Shown here: in pieces, positions 55,505 through 64,000 of the stretch
How positions within the stretch are numbered: position 1 is the first letter of the stretch
How the letters are laid out: every line of letters begins with the position of its first letter
From: Cephalotus follicularis
Lineage: Eukaryota > Streptophyta > Magnoliopsida > Oxalidales > Cephalotaceae
Assembly: GCA_001972305.1 (NCBI GenBank)
Contig: BDDD01001513.1
Location: forward strand, 330,451-394,450
Length of the DNA: 64,000 bases
Direction: 5' to 3'
The notes under the pieces: generated by a model
The model's input: the letters and a program-made list of their open reading frames with translations, nothing else
Told to the model about the DNA's origin: nothing
The model's database searches: none
Made by a program: the position numbers and the translations under genes

Positions 55505-58500
55505 ATGCCTGTTCTTCACCAAAATCGACCTTCAATCATGCCGAAGAAGCACACACCTACTAAATCTCATGCTGGGGCTAAATACAAGGATAGCTATGCA
55601 AGGAGGAAAGTGCTTTGTGGAAGGGTTGTGGACTTCGAATTCACATCAGGTGATAACTTCTCATTAGAGCAATGGTTTTTTGCTTTAGGATGGAAAGAAT
55701 ATTTCTTAATCATTGTCCCTTACTATGTTGAGTTAGTTAAAGAGTTTTATAGCAATTTGCTTAATGTTAGTGGAGACTGTGATTTTTTGGAGATTAAGTC
55801 TAAAGTTTGTAAAACTGTTATAAAGTTTGATGATAAACTGCTAGGGGAGATTTTAAGTGTAACCGCTGATGGTTCTAAGTTCTTTGAAACAAAGAAATGG
55901 CCTGAAGATCCTGAACTGGTTTTAGAGGATTGCTTAAGGGTATTCTACCCGAATGAAAATGTGTTTGGAGGCATGGCTAAGCCTACCAACTTGCTAAGTG
56001 CTGAGCATAGGCTGCTCCACCACATTGTTGCCACCCATGTTCTACCTACCTCTAGTGGACATGAGAAAATGAGTTACCAAGATCTTTATATTATGTGGCA
56101 TGTGGTATCTGAAAAGCCTCTTAACCTTCCCAATTTGGTTATGAAAAATATGCTTAGGGCCTTTTCGAAGATAGATGGTGCATTACCATATGGAATGGTA
56201 ATCACTAAGATCTTTTCCCACTTTGGAATTTTGCCCGGGAATGAAGTTCCTTCAAGAATTGATGTAGGAGATGTTTATAATGCATCGTCTTTGAAAAGGA
56301 TGGACTGGAAGAGGGTGTTTGAAGCTGAGAAAGGAAATGTGTGGCTGCCTAAGGAAGGTGCAAGGAAAAGAAGAGTTGAAGAAGAAAATGTTGAGGAGCA
56401 AAGTGAACCTCAAAGACCAAGAACTACCCCTGCATCTAAACAAGCCAGCAGCAGCTATTCTCTATCTTTGGAAATCGTTTTAGCTGAGATCAAGGAACTC
56501 AAAACCAAGATGAATAAATTGGACATTAAAATGGACAATTTGCGAGGAGAAGTTTTTGATCTTTTTGATGATCAACGAAGAAGACATAGAAGACTTGAGA
56601 AGAAGCTCGTAGCAAAAGGTGTTATTGAAGCCGGTTGTCACGCCCCGAACCGTGGGTTGGGCCCCATGACTCGACACGTGGCAATCCGTACAATCATCAT
56701 TAGTCAAAACCATAAAATTTAAAACTTAAATAAATTATAAAAATAGTCCTTTATTTAATGTGTGGATATACAGACCCAGTTCATTACAATAAAAAAAACA
56801 CTGCTACAGCCAGCAGATAAAACAAATAATTACATAATTATTTCCTGCAATTCCGTCCATAAAAGCGTACTATCGAGGAGGAACTTACAAAATCCTTTAT
56901 CCGTAGTGCTGCTGCTGTGTGCCTCCCCTACCTGTTCTTGTACCTGGCCCATTCAAAGGAACGGGTCAGCAACCCTGGGGGTTGTGTAGGTTACAACATG
57001 CACGGGCACATACCAGAGGAACAACCAAAATATAGCAGAGGAGAAAATATCATAAAACACAATGCATGAGTCCAAAATCCATAACATAACCTTTATCATT
57101 CTTTATCCTCGGACTACTCTACTCAAGCCATACATATCACATACAGAGGAGTCTAGTCCGATCATCCTATGGTCTGGTCAAGGTTCACCTTTAGGCTCAC
57201 CAGCCTGCGGTATTCTCCTCCAGGTTCACCTGCTGAGTGGAATTATCCCTTTGCTCACCTGCTCTGCGGTTCACCCTTTGGATCACCAGCTCTGGCGAAA
57301 TTCACCCTCAGGTTCACCATTGGCGGATTCGCCCGAGATCACCAGCCTCGCGGAGTTCACCTCTTGGGCTCACCTGCTTGGCGGAATTCTCCCTTGTTGG
57401 GCTCACCAGCCTAGGACCATCTATCTAAGTCTTTTTCTTTTTCATTCCATTTCCTAATTCTATCTTCTTCCCTTAATTATTTCCCTTTTACTTCTTTAGC
57501 ATTCTAAATCCATTTCTTTAGCCAAACCAGGGCTCACCATTGTGCATGGCACTTCCCATGCGCAAGGTTCACCTCAAAGTGCTCATGGCGCATGCATAGC
57601 AATTTCCTTCACTCCTTACTAGCCAGGGGACACATGCATGTTTCTCTCCTCGGCAATGCATGCATACACTATAGCTTCTCACATAGAACTGGCTATTTAT
57701 CACGCATGCACGTGGATCTTTTAATGTACCTGCACATGCCAATGACGCATGTAAGGTTTGTACGCCAGGGGACTCATGCGTCTCCATATATCCTTGCCTT
57801 ACTTGGTGAGCGCTTACTGAAGATGCATGCCAGGGGACAACGCAGGCGTGCTCGGCTCGTGACAGGGAAGCTCATGATGGGTGTATGTGGACACACATGG
57901 CCGGGGAGAGCCATGGACGGCTCCTCAGGTACTGGCACGCAGTGTATGGCACCCATGGCGTTGGCATCCCCGGCACGACTCTTCTGGTTTATCATGCATG
58001 ATGCCTGGCGTGGTAGGGGAGCTCAGGCGTGGCTGACCGGTATCGCACTTCCCTGGCTCAGGCCTTCCCTGGCATTACCTCTCCTCAGGCTCATGTCACC
58101 CCGGGAATCGTCTCCTCGGGCATGTCACCCTGGGCATCATCTCCTCAGGCATTGTCCAGGCGCATACCTGGTTCTCGGCACCCCTGGCGTTGGTAGTGGA
58201 GCTCAACGCAGGTCTGCCATGCTATACAGGGATCGTAATAGCACACTTTGAACGCATACTTAGCGCATGCTGGAAATGAAGGAACTCGGGCATCTGTCGG
58301 CAAGGAACTCAGCGCGTCGCCATGCTCGGACGCATGGTCAGGAGAGCCCATCCTTCATCTCGGCATCTCCGTAGATGACTCTAGCGGGCATGACAAGTAG
58401 CAAGGTGCAGGGATGATGTTGCTCGGCGCGTAGGGCACTTACCAAATGCACAATGGCGCATGTGTTTCAACAACATCCTCTAAACAATTAATCATAATCT

Positions 58501-59271
58501 ACTTTCTAATGCAACAATCAACAATAGCAATTGTACACATGAAATGAACATTAAATTCACACAACAGACAGACAAACAATAACACACAAACATGCTGGTA
58601 GGCACTCAGACATGGAGCAACCTATCTGGGTAAAGGTTGAAAACGGAGATGCTTCCTCCTCTGTTCGTAAATCCTGGCTTTCCTTAAAGTTGGGAACTGC
58701 TACACTTCTAGCTTGCCAATTTCTTCCTCCTTACACACCACCTTACTCCCAGGGAAGGGGAATTTATACAATGGGGTGTGGAGGACATAGGGGTTCCATG
58801 GACAGTGCCCCACTTGTCCACACTCCCATTCTCTCTTTCTCTCCCAAATTCTCTGGAACGAAATGTGAAGAAAATGGCTGGAAAGTGTGTCTCACAGGTC
58901 CCACTTTCCTTTTATAATAGTCATTGGAAGAGTCTGGAACTTCCTAGACCAAACCAACGGGTGAAAAGCCATCACTGGGCTTGGGCCAGCCTCCTCCACT
59001 TGGGCCAAATTAAGCTTTCCACATACAAGTCCAAAATTCCAATTATATCATTAAATTTGGCCCAAGGAGAATAACATAATTCCTTTAGCCCAAATTCACA
59101 AATTATGCCTCATTAAGGCCCAAATAAATACATCATAAAATTCGGGCCCAGCCCAAAAAAGCAGGAAAATAATTACAAAGCCCACTAATAATTCTTTATA
59201 ATATTTAGGGCTATTACACCGATGACATTTCTGAATCAGAAGAAGAAGAAGAAGGATCTCAAGAGCAATAA
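55505..59271 (+). pseudogene. Second ORF of the SIRE derivative ('putative plant transposon protein'-like), split by a solo LTR
   Basis: ATG at 55505 (alternative ATG 55538). The frame is open for 377 codons to 56635, where a solo LTR interrupts it. After the LTR and its duplicated site it resumes in frame at 59224 for 15 acidic codons and stops at 59269-59271. Before the insertion the ORF was 392 codons with no other defect. The middle (about residues 70-250) has the pattern of the Transposase_32 / ATHILA ORF1-like group: ALGWKEYF, VELVKEFYSNL, a later LSAEHRLLHH and SYQDLYIMWHV. The C-terminal part is basic, then predicted coiled coil (EIKELKTKMNKLDIKMDNL), then acidic. I know no established function; an envelope-like role has been suggested for extra ORFs in SIRE elements, but no signal peptide or membrane helix is visible. 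Confidence 0.75.
56636..59218 (-). repeat. Solo LTR of the Tekay-type family (2,583 bp) inside the second ORF
   Basis: Starts TGTCACGCCCCGAACCGTGG and ends ATATTTAGGGCTATTACA, the reverse complement of the ends of the LTRs at 41888 and 49394. It includes the GGTGAACC-type array (57185-57415, inverted) and the LTR end hallmarks. Flanking 5-mers are CCGGT (56631-56635) and CCGAT (59219-59223), one transition apart. No internal region remains: a solo LTR left by recombination. The centre (about 57430-58580) is considerably diverged from the complete element. Confidence 0.92.
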
Positions 59272-59847
59272 AGTTTTTTTTTTTGTTTTGTTTTCTTAAA
59301 GACTCTGTGGGATTTGTTTTTATCTGTTTTATTATGGTTTTGACACAATGTTGTTAGTGATGATATTTTTAATGATCAATGAATGTTTTTGGAACCTGAA
59401 TTGAAACTTTCAGGGGGAGAAATTCTATTTTGGTAATAATTTCTTATGGAAATCCTATTTTTATGGTTCTATTAATGATGTGTTTCTTATGAATTTTTGG
59501 TAAAGTGCATCTTTTCATGGGGAGTTTTATTAGTCTTATTCCTTTCCTTTTGATGATTTCCAAAAAGGGGGAGTAGTTATGTGAGTAGTTATTTATGTTT
59601 AGTTTGATGTTTTATATGTTTATATGCTTATATGCTTAAAGTGATGTAATGTGTTTTTACATGTTTATCAATGGAGATGAAATACTTACTAAGGGTATAT
59701 GTGATACTTATGCAAAGAAACTTATATTTTGATATACAAATGGCATAACTTGGTATACAAGTGTAAGAAACTCGTTTAAAACTATATTTGCTTAAACTTT
59801 TATGCTTTTTATTGTGTTTGTTTTGTCATCATCAAAAACTAGGAGAT
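59272..59847 (+). other. Non-coding 3' end of the SIRE derivative with purine tracts
   Basis: T-rich sequence after the second ORF. It contains AAAAAGGGGGAGTAG near 59563 and the polypurine tract AAAAACTAGGAGA at 59835-59846, directly before the 3' LTR. Confidence 0.7.
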
Positions 59848-61127
59848 TGTTGACATTATATGTTACAATCCTTGTTTTGATGATAACAAAACACCTAATG
59901 TGTTTGCTTAATGTGAAGGAATCATTATCTAAGTTAACTTGTATTGCAAGAAAGCTAAAATGTTCATATCAGTTCTTTTGGCGTCAACGATTATGTTTTA
60001 CGCGTCAACGTGCTGGGAATGGATACACGTTATGGGCTTGAAAAGATTATTCTCGTCAACGTCATCCACTATCCGCGTCAACGTGCTGGGAAAATATGAT
60101 TTACGTCAATGCCTTGAAAAAGATGTCCACGTCAATGACTTGGAAGTTAACGAAGAAAGCAAGTGGAGTTAACGTCTTACCTATGGACGTCAACGTCATA
60201 TAAAGACGTCAACGCAAATGCTGTACATTTCGGACAGTAGGTTTTGACGGCAACTGAAAGACATTATAGCGTCAACATCTTGCCTTTATACGTCAACACC
60301 AATTATGGACATCAACGTAAACAGAACTAAAGCTTGGAGTGATAATGCAGAAAGCTACAGGAGTCAATGCATAAAGGGATAGACGTCAACGCCATGCGTG
60401 CACGTCAACGCCAATGACAGCTAAAACACAGAATCTGTAATTTTTGAAAGGGCTGAAATTGTGATTCTTTCCTTGAATAGCTTTAAACGGCTATTTGATG
60501 TTCCCTGAACTCTAGCAACGATAACAAGCTTCTGAACACTATAAATAAAGGCTCAATCCATGAAGAAAATAACTCAAGCCATACCAAGCAATATTCAAGC
60601 AAAAAGAAAGAGTTGTTTTGTGCAAAATTTTTTTGAGTTTCTGAGATTTAGTATTTTATGTTATTCAACCTTTTGAGAGGTCTTAAACACTTCAAATATA
60701 TTCATAAATCTTATTGTAACCCAAGGTTGTTAGCACCTTAACTTCAAAGTTAGGATTTAGCTTTAAAATCTGAGTTGGGATTGAACTCGCAAAAGTTCAA
60801 GTTTGGATTGAACTTGTAAAAATCTAGAGTTACTGTTTGTAATCGGTGGGATTACATTATAGTGGAACCTCAAGTTGTGGCTTGGGAGAGTTGACGTATG
60901 CATCGATTGGGCCGAACCACTATAAACTTTGTTTGTCACATCTTTCCTTACTCTTTATCTTATTGCAATTTAGTTTATTGCTTATATTTAATTATGAATA
61001 AATTTTGGTTTTTGGTATTATACAAATTATATGTTTGTATATATATGACTAGGGTGATTTGTTATATTATACTGGTTAAAATAGTTTTGTAGTTTACTGT
61101 AAAAATTTTGATACCAATAAGGGCGTT
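59848..61127 (+). repeat. 3' LTR of the SIRE derivative, probably truncated
   Basis: The first about 750 bp pair with the 5' LTR. A further about 530 bp continue the LTR (leader and U5-like sequence) but stop without the CCTATCA end seen at 53290-53296. The next element seems to begin at 61128. TATA box at 60540-60547. Confidence 0.8.
59972..60415. repeat. GCGTCAACG motif cluster in the SIRE 3' LTR
   Basis: Counterpart of 52652-53095. Motif differences between the two are mainly C-to-T or G-to-A, for example GGCGTCAACG here against GGCATTAACG in the 5' LTR. Confidence 0.88.
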
Positions 61128-61695
61128 TGTTAAGCTATAATGTGGATGGTATCTCAGATAGCCCTCAAGTTGGGAGCTATCTGAGATATTATCTGATATG
61201 GGAAAAAATTCTATGTAAATAAAACGGTCACGTGTCTTCTGAGAAAACGAGACAAGTGTCCTCTAGAGTTATAGATGCATGGTCAGACCATTTGCAATCT
61301 GAAAAGATAACGCTCAATAACGCCAGAGCACCAAATAAGGAAATGGTGCGGGATCCTCAGCGTCTCCTAGGGATATAATAATCATCTCCGCAAGTCAAGC
61401 AAGACAGTTACATCCAAGCATCACTATAAATACCGTAATCAAATACATTACATAGGTCGGTTAATTTCAAACTGAAAAGAACCTTGTTGTTGTCTTCTCT
61501 GCCATTACTGACTTAAGCATCGGAGAGTCCCCGGGAGTAATACCTCCTGGACCTTCGTTAGATTTGCTTTCTTTGTACATGGAGGATTATAAAACACCAT
61601 CCATATACCTTTCTCGGAGCATTCGCGGTGTTTCCTTGAACAAATCAAACCTCTCCACGTAGGAGACTATTTTGGTGTTGATTTCGACATCAACA
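61128..61695 (+). repeat. 5' LTR of the Tat-type element (about 568 bp)
   Basis: TATA box TATAAATA at 61425-61432. The right end is fixed by the primer-binding site; the left end is tentative. Confidence 0.65.
61425..61432 (+). promoter_or_regulatory. TATA box in the Tat-type LTR
   Basis: TATAAATA followed by ACCG, about 270 bp before the LTR end. Confidence 0.55.
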
Positions 61696-61696
61696 G

Positions 61697-61715
61697 TTGG
61701 CGCCGTCTGTGGGAA
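61697..61715 (+). other. Primer-binding site of the Tat-type element
   Basis: TTGGCGCCGTCTGTGGGAA directly after the LTR end CATCAACA. Confidence 0.8.
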
Positions 61716-61753
61716 ACGCGACGAAAATTTTTCTACAAAAAGTCATTAGAATC

Positions 61754-63040
61754 ATGCCTCCAAGAAGAAACACCAACTCTGCAGCCGCCGGCAGCCAAGG
61801 TCCCACTGATGGTCAAGCACCAGCTCTTGCTCGGGCTCCAGAGCAAGCTCCCATCACTGGAGAGAAATTCAACCAGTTGCTCCAGGAAATGGGGCATCTT
61901 ACAACCTTGCTAGCGAATAACTTGGCCAGCCAAAATCAGGCTGGTCCAAGCCGACCAGCCATCCAAGATCATGCTGGCTGGAGCAGGCTGGCTAAAGAAG
62001 TTCAACAGCCTCAAGGGACCAGGAGAAACCCGTCGAGGAGGGCCATGCGCCCTCCAAGGCGGTTAGAGGTTGATACATCTTTGAGGAGGAGAACAGAGAT
62101 TGATACATCTCTATATAATCCCTAACAAGACCTCCCAAAGCAGGATCCAATGGAAGAGGATTGTGCAATGGAGGTGGAGGAGACCTGAGCACGTTCCTAT
62201 GCTTCTTGTAGGACGGGAACTTAGCAGAGGAGCAGGTCAGATCACTCAGTCCGACTTGGAACTGGTACATCTCAAGTTTCTAGTCGGATTAGAAACATTG
62301 AGGATGTGGAGCAGACTATGAACAGAAGGTTTGCCGATATGGAGAGAAGGCTCAGAGGAGCCGAGCAGTCGAAGGGGTACCTATCAGAGGTACGAAGCAT
62401 TAACTGTACACCCTTCACATCAGAGATAATGAGAGAGCGTATTCCAAGAGGATTTCGATTCCCGAATCTAAAGGAATATGACGGGTCTACTGACTCAAAC
62501 CAGCGTGAGCGCTACTACACCCAAATTATGTTAGTGCACCAGGCTTCAGATGTTGTGCTTTACCGAGGATTCCCGACAACTCTTATAGGCGCAGCCCAGG
62601 CGTGGTATTTCACGCTACCTCAGAATTCAATGGTGAACTTTGAGAAGCTTTTGTTACTAAATTCCTCAACAGCGTCACGCAAAACAAGAATTCGAACCAC
62701 TTGATCAACGTGGTGCAAGGGAAGGACGAGTCCTTTAGAGATTACCTCACCAGTTTCAACAGGGAGTCTCTGATGGTGAGGGACTTGGAGCCATCTTTTG
62801 CGTTGGCATCTCTGAACAATGGGTTAAAAGATAACTCACCTTTTACATTCTCCCTCATGAAGAAGCCTGCTCTGTACATGGCAGACCTGCTAAGAAGAAC
62901 ATAGAAGTTCATCAATGCTGAGGAGGCTATGGCTGCTAGGAAGCAGAAGACTTCCTGGTCGGGTCAACAGGCAGAGAAAGAGGAGCATTCCTGAAGTGCT
63001 CCAGGGAAGAAACAGAAGAGGAAGGAGAAGTGAGAGCTGA
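61754..63040 (+). pseudogene. Tat-type gypsy Gag (frameshifted)
   Basis: ATG at 61754 begins an Ala/Pro-rich N-terminus (MPPRRNTNSAAAGSQGP), followed by a helical LLQEMGHLTTLLANNL. It stops at 62125. In other frames 62306-62704 gives MNRRFADMERRL, IPRGFRFPNLKEYDGSTD and AQAWYFTLPQNSMVNFEKL, the retrotrans_gag core. 62701-62904 gives VVQGKDESFRDYLTSFNRE and DLEPSFALASLNNGLKDN. The C-terminal KFINAEEAMAARK segment follows a stop. At least two frameshifts and several stops make it non-functional. Confidence 0.82.
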
Positions 63041-63046
63041 CCAAAG

Positions 63047-63540
63047 ATGACTTTAGGCACAAGCTTTCTAGGAGAGAGGAATCGCCAAAAGGGGGGGGCA
63101 CCAATCCCTACTTACAACAACTTCGCCCCTCTCTTGGAGACGCGAACCAGGATTTTGGCAGTGGATAAGGACAAGGGCCCTATCCAGTGGCCAACACCAT
63201 TAAGATCTTCAGCTGAGAAGAGGGATGCAACTGGCAGGACCCATTCCCACTCTACTAGGGAGACGTACCCTGCCGGGGATGGCGCTCCTACCAACAACTC
63301 ATCTCTGCTCAAACTGTCACTCAAAACTACAAAGATCACTCCAAGTACTTGTTACGCAAAAGCCCGACGAGGAAGTCTAGGCTGGGCGCGCAACAGACGC
63401 AGGATAAAAAGGGCATGGGACAAAAAGGAACCGAGGAGTCAAACTCCCCGTTTCATTTAAGTCACCAACACTGCTCAACCAAGACTCCAAAACGCGCCGC
63501 ATCACTTGAACCCGAGGAGAATACCCACATGCTCCTCACA
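63047..63540 (+). pseudogene. Degenerate gag C-terminal / linker region of the Tat-type element
   Basis: FAPLLETRTRILAVDKDKG and PIQWPTPLRSSAEKRD match the segment that in Tat-type elements lies between gag core and zinc knuckle. The following frames are scrambled by shifts and the expected knuckle is not readable. Confidence 0.6.
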
Positions 63541-64000
63541 TGATCACTTAAAACACCGATGTCAACTTATCCCGAGGACACACTTCATCCACGGTCATTC
63601 TCCTCTGCTCTTCTCTAAAGAGCTAATCTTAAACATAACACTTGCCGAGCATCAAAACGCACAGCTTAACTAACTTAAAACACTGTAGCGCTAGAAGCTA
63701 TTATTTTAATCTGTCGCATGAAACTCCAATTCGTTCTCGAACCTCTCTCATCATTTCTTCTTAACACACATCCGAGGACTCAACCTCAAGCTACACATAT
63801 ATCTCTTAATCCACATAACTATCCGAGAACTCACTAGTTCCTCGAACATAACTGCTAACATAAAGCTTTAAACATAAAACTACGAACATATTATACCATA
63901 AAGCTAGTCCACGGACTAAAAACATCTATTGCTTTCATCAAAGTACTTTTACATAACATGCTAGTCCTCGGACTAGAACAACCTCTGCTTTCTTTGCTAT
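63541..64000 (+). other. Non-coding stretch with CCGAGGA-type motifs and two palindromes
   Basis: Scattered CCGAGGA/CCGAGAA motifs, and near-palindromes CTAGTCCACGGACTA (63904-63918) and CTAGTCCTCGGACTAG (63961-63976). No gene is visible. Confidence 0.6.

Larger units (their letters stand above)
52524..61127 (+). mobile_element. SIRE/Maximus-type copia derivative: gag + second ORF, no pol
   Basis: The 5' LTR is 52524-53296 and the 3' LTR begins at 59848; both start TGTTGACATTATATG. A tRNA-Met primer-binding site is at 53299-53310. The body holds a full-length-looking SIRE-type gag (53350-54966) and, about 540 bp later, a second ORF (55505-59271, split by a solo LTR). No protease, integrase, RT or RNase H motif is visible anywhere between the LTRs. 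A purine-rich tract (AAAAACTAGGAGA) precedes the 3' LTR. The 3' LTR end is missing, probably because the next gypsy element inserted there, so no TSD could be checked. Confidence 0.88.
61128..64000 (+). mobile_element. Tat-type Ty3/gypsy element, left part (LTR + degenerate gag)
   Basis: LTR about 61128-61695 (start TGTTAAGC tentative, end CATCAACA clear), followed by TTGGCGCCGTCTGTGGGAA, a primer-binding site common in Tat-type elements. A gag reading is split over several frames, then low-coding sequence runs to the window edge. No pol motif is seen up to 64000. It could be a non-autonomous gag-only (TR-GAG-like) element or a degenerate copy whose pol lies outside the window. Confidence 0.78.

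Noticed and set aside
57592..58251. 219-codon plus-strand frame as a gene
   Set aside because: It lies inside the solo LTR in GC-rich non-coding sequence and matches no protein pattern.

Overview
This is a transposon-dense stretch of a flowering-plant nuclear genome, almost certainly a eudicot. The signs are spliced genes with GT..AG introns, plant receptor-kinase, FAR1, LWD and SYP homologies, plant-type Ty1/copia and Ty3/gypsy LTR elements, and plant-style MITEs. Only one gene looks intact: an LRR receptor-like kinase on the + strand (coding 24038-27877, one intron). Almost everything else is LTR-retrotransposon or DNA-transposon sequence of several ages, nested in each other.

Layout. 1-7313: minus-strand Tekay/Del-type chromovirus with degenerate gag-pol and its full 5' LTR; the 3' LTR runs off the left edge. 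7314-18783: pieces and solo copies of long gypsy-type LTRs in both orientations, with a FAR1-related pseudogene fragment (11950-12636) between them. 19553-20770: a very old gypsy relic. 20985-21289: Mutator-like MITE (9-bp TSD). 21332-22538: hAT-like element (8-bp TSD). 22879-27877: the receptor kinase with TATA box and long leader. 28293-29506: Pack-MULE carrying a fragment of an LWD/AN11 WD40 gene. 29516-36406: a second Mutator-type element that directly abuts the first, carries the N-terminus of a SYP124-like syntaxin, and has a copia element (30398-35655) nested in it. 37072-37301: hAT MITE. About 39500-41163: second copy of the long LTR seen at 15.5-18.8 kb. 41888-52157: complete but dead Tekay-type element with matching TSDs. 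52524-61127: SIRE-type copia derivative with gag plus a second ORF and no pol, interrupted by a solo LTR (56636-59218). 61128-64000: start of a Tat-type gypsy gag element that probably inserted into the SIRE 3' LTR.

The most interesting signals are these. (i) The SIRE derivative replaces pol with an intact-looking ORF that has its own promoter-like upstream region. (ii) Clusters of degenerate palindromes around a GTCGAC core (CAGTCGACTG, GCGTCGACGC and their C-to-T decay products) occur in LTRs of unrelated copia and gypsy families and also upstream of that ORF. (iii) Two gene-fragment-carrying Mutator elements abut through a single 9-bp site.

All family calls come from reading the translations and motifs by eye; no database search was possible. 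Boundaries backed by a TSD are exact. The others are marked as approximate.
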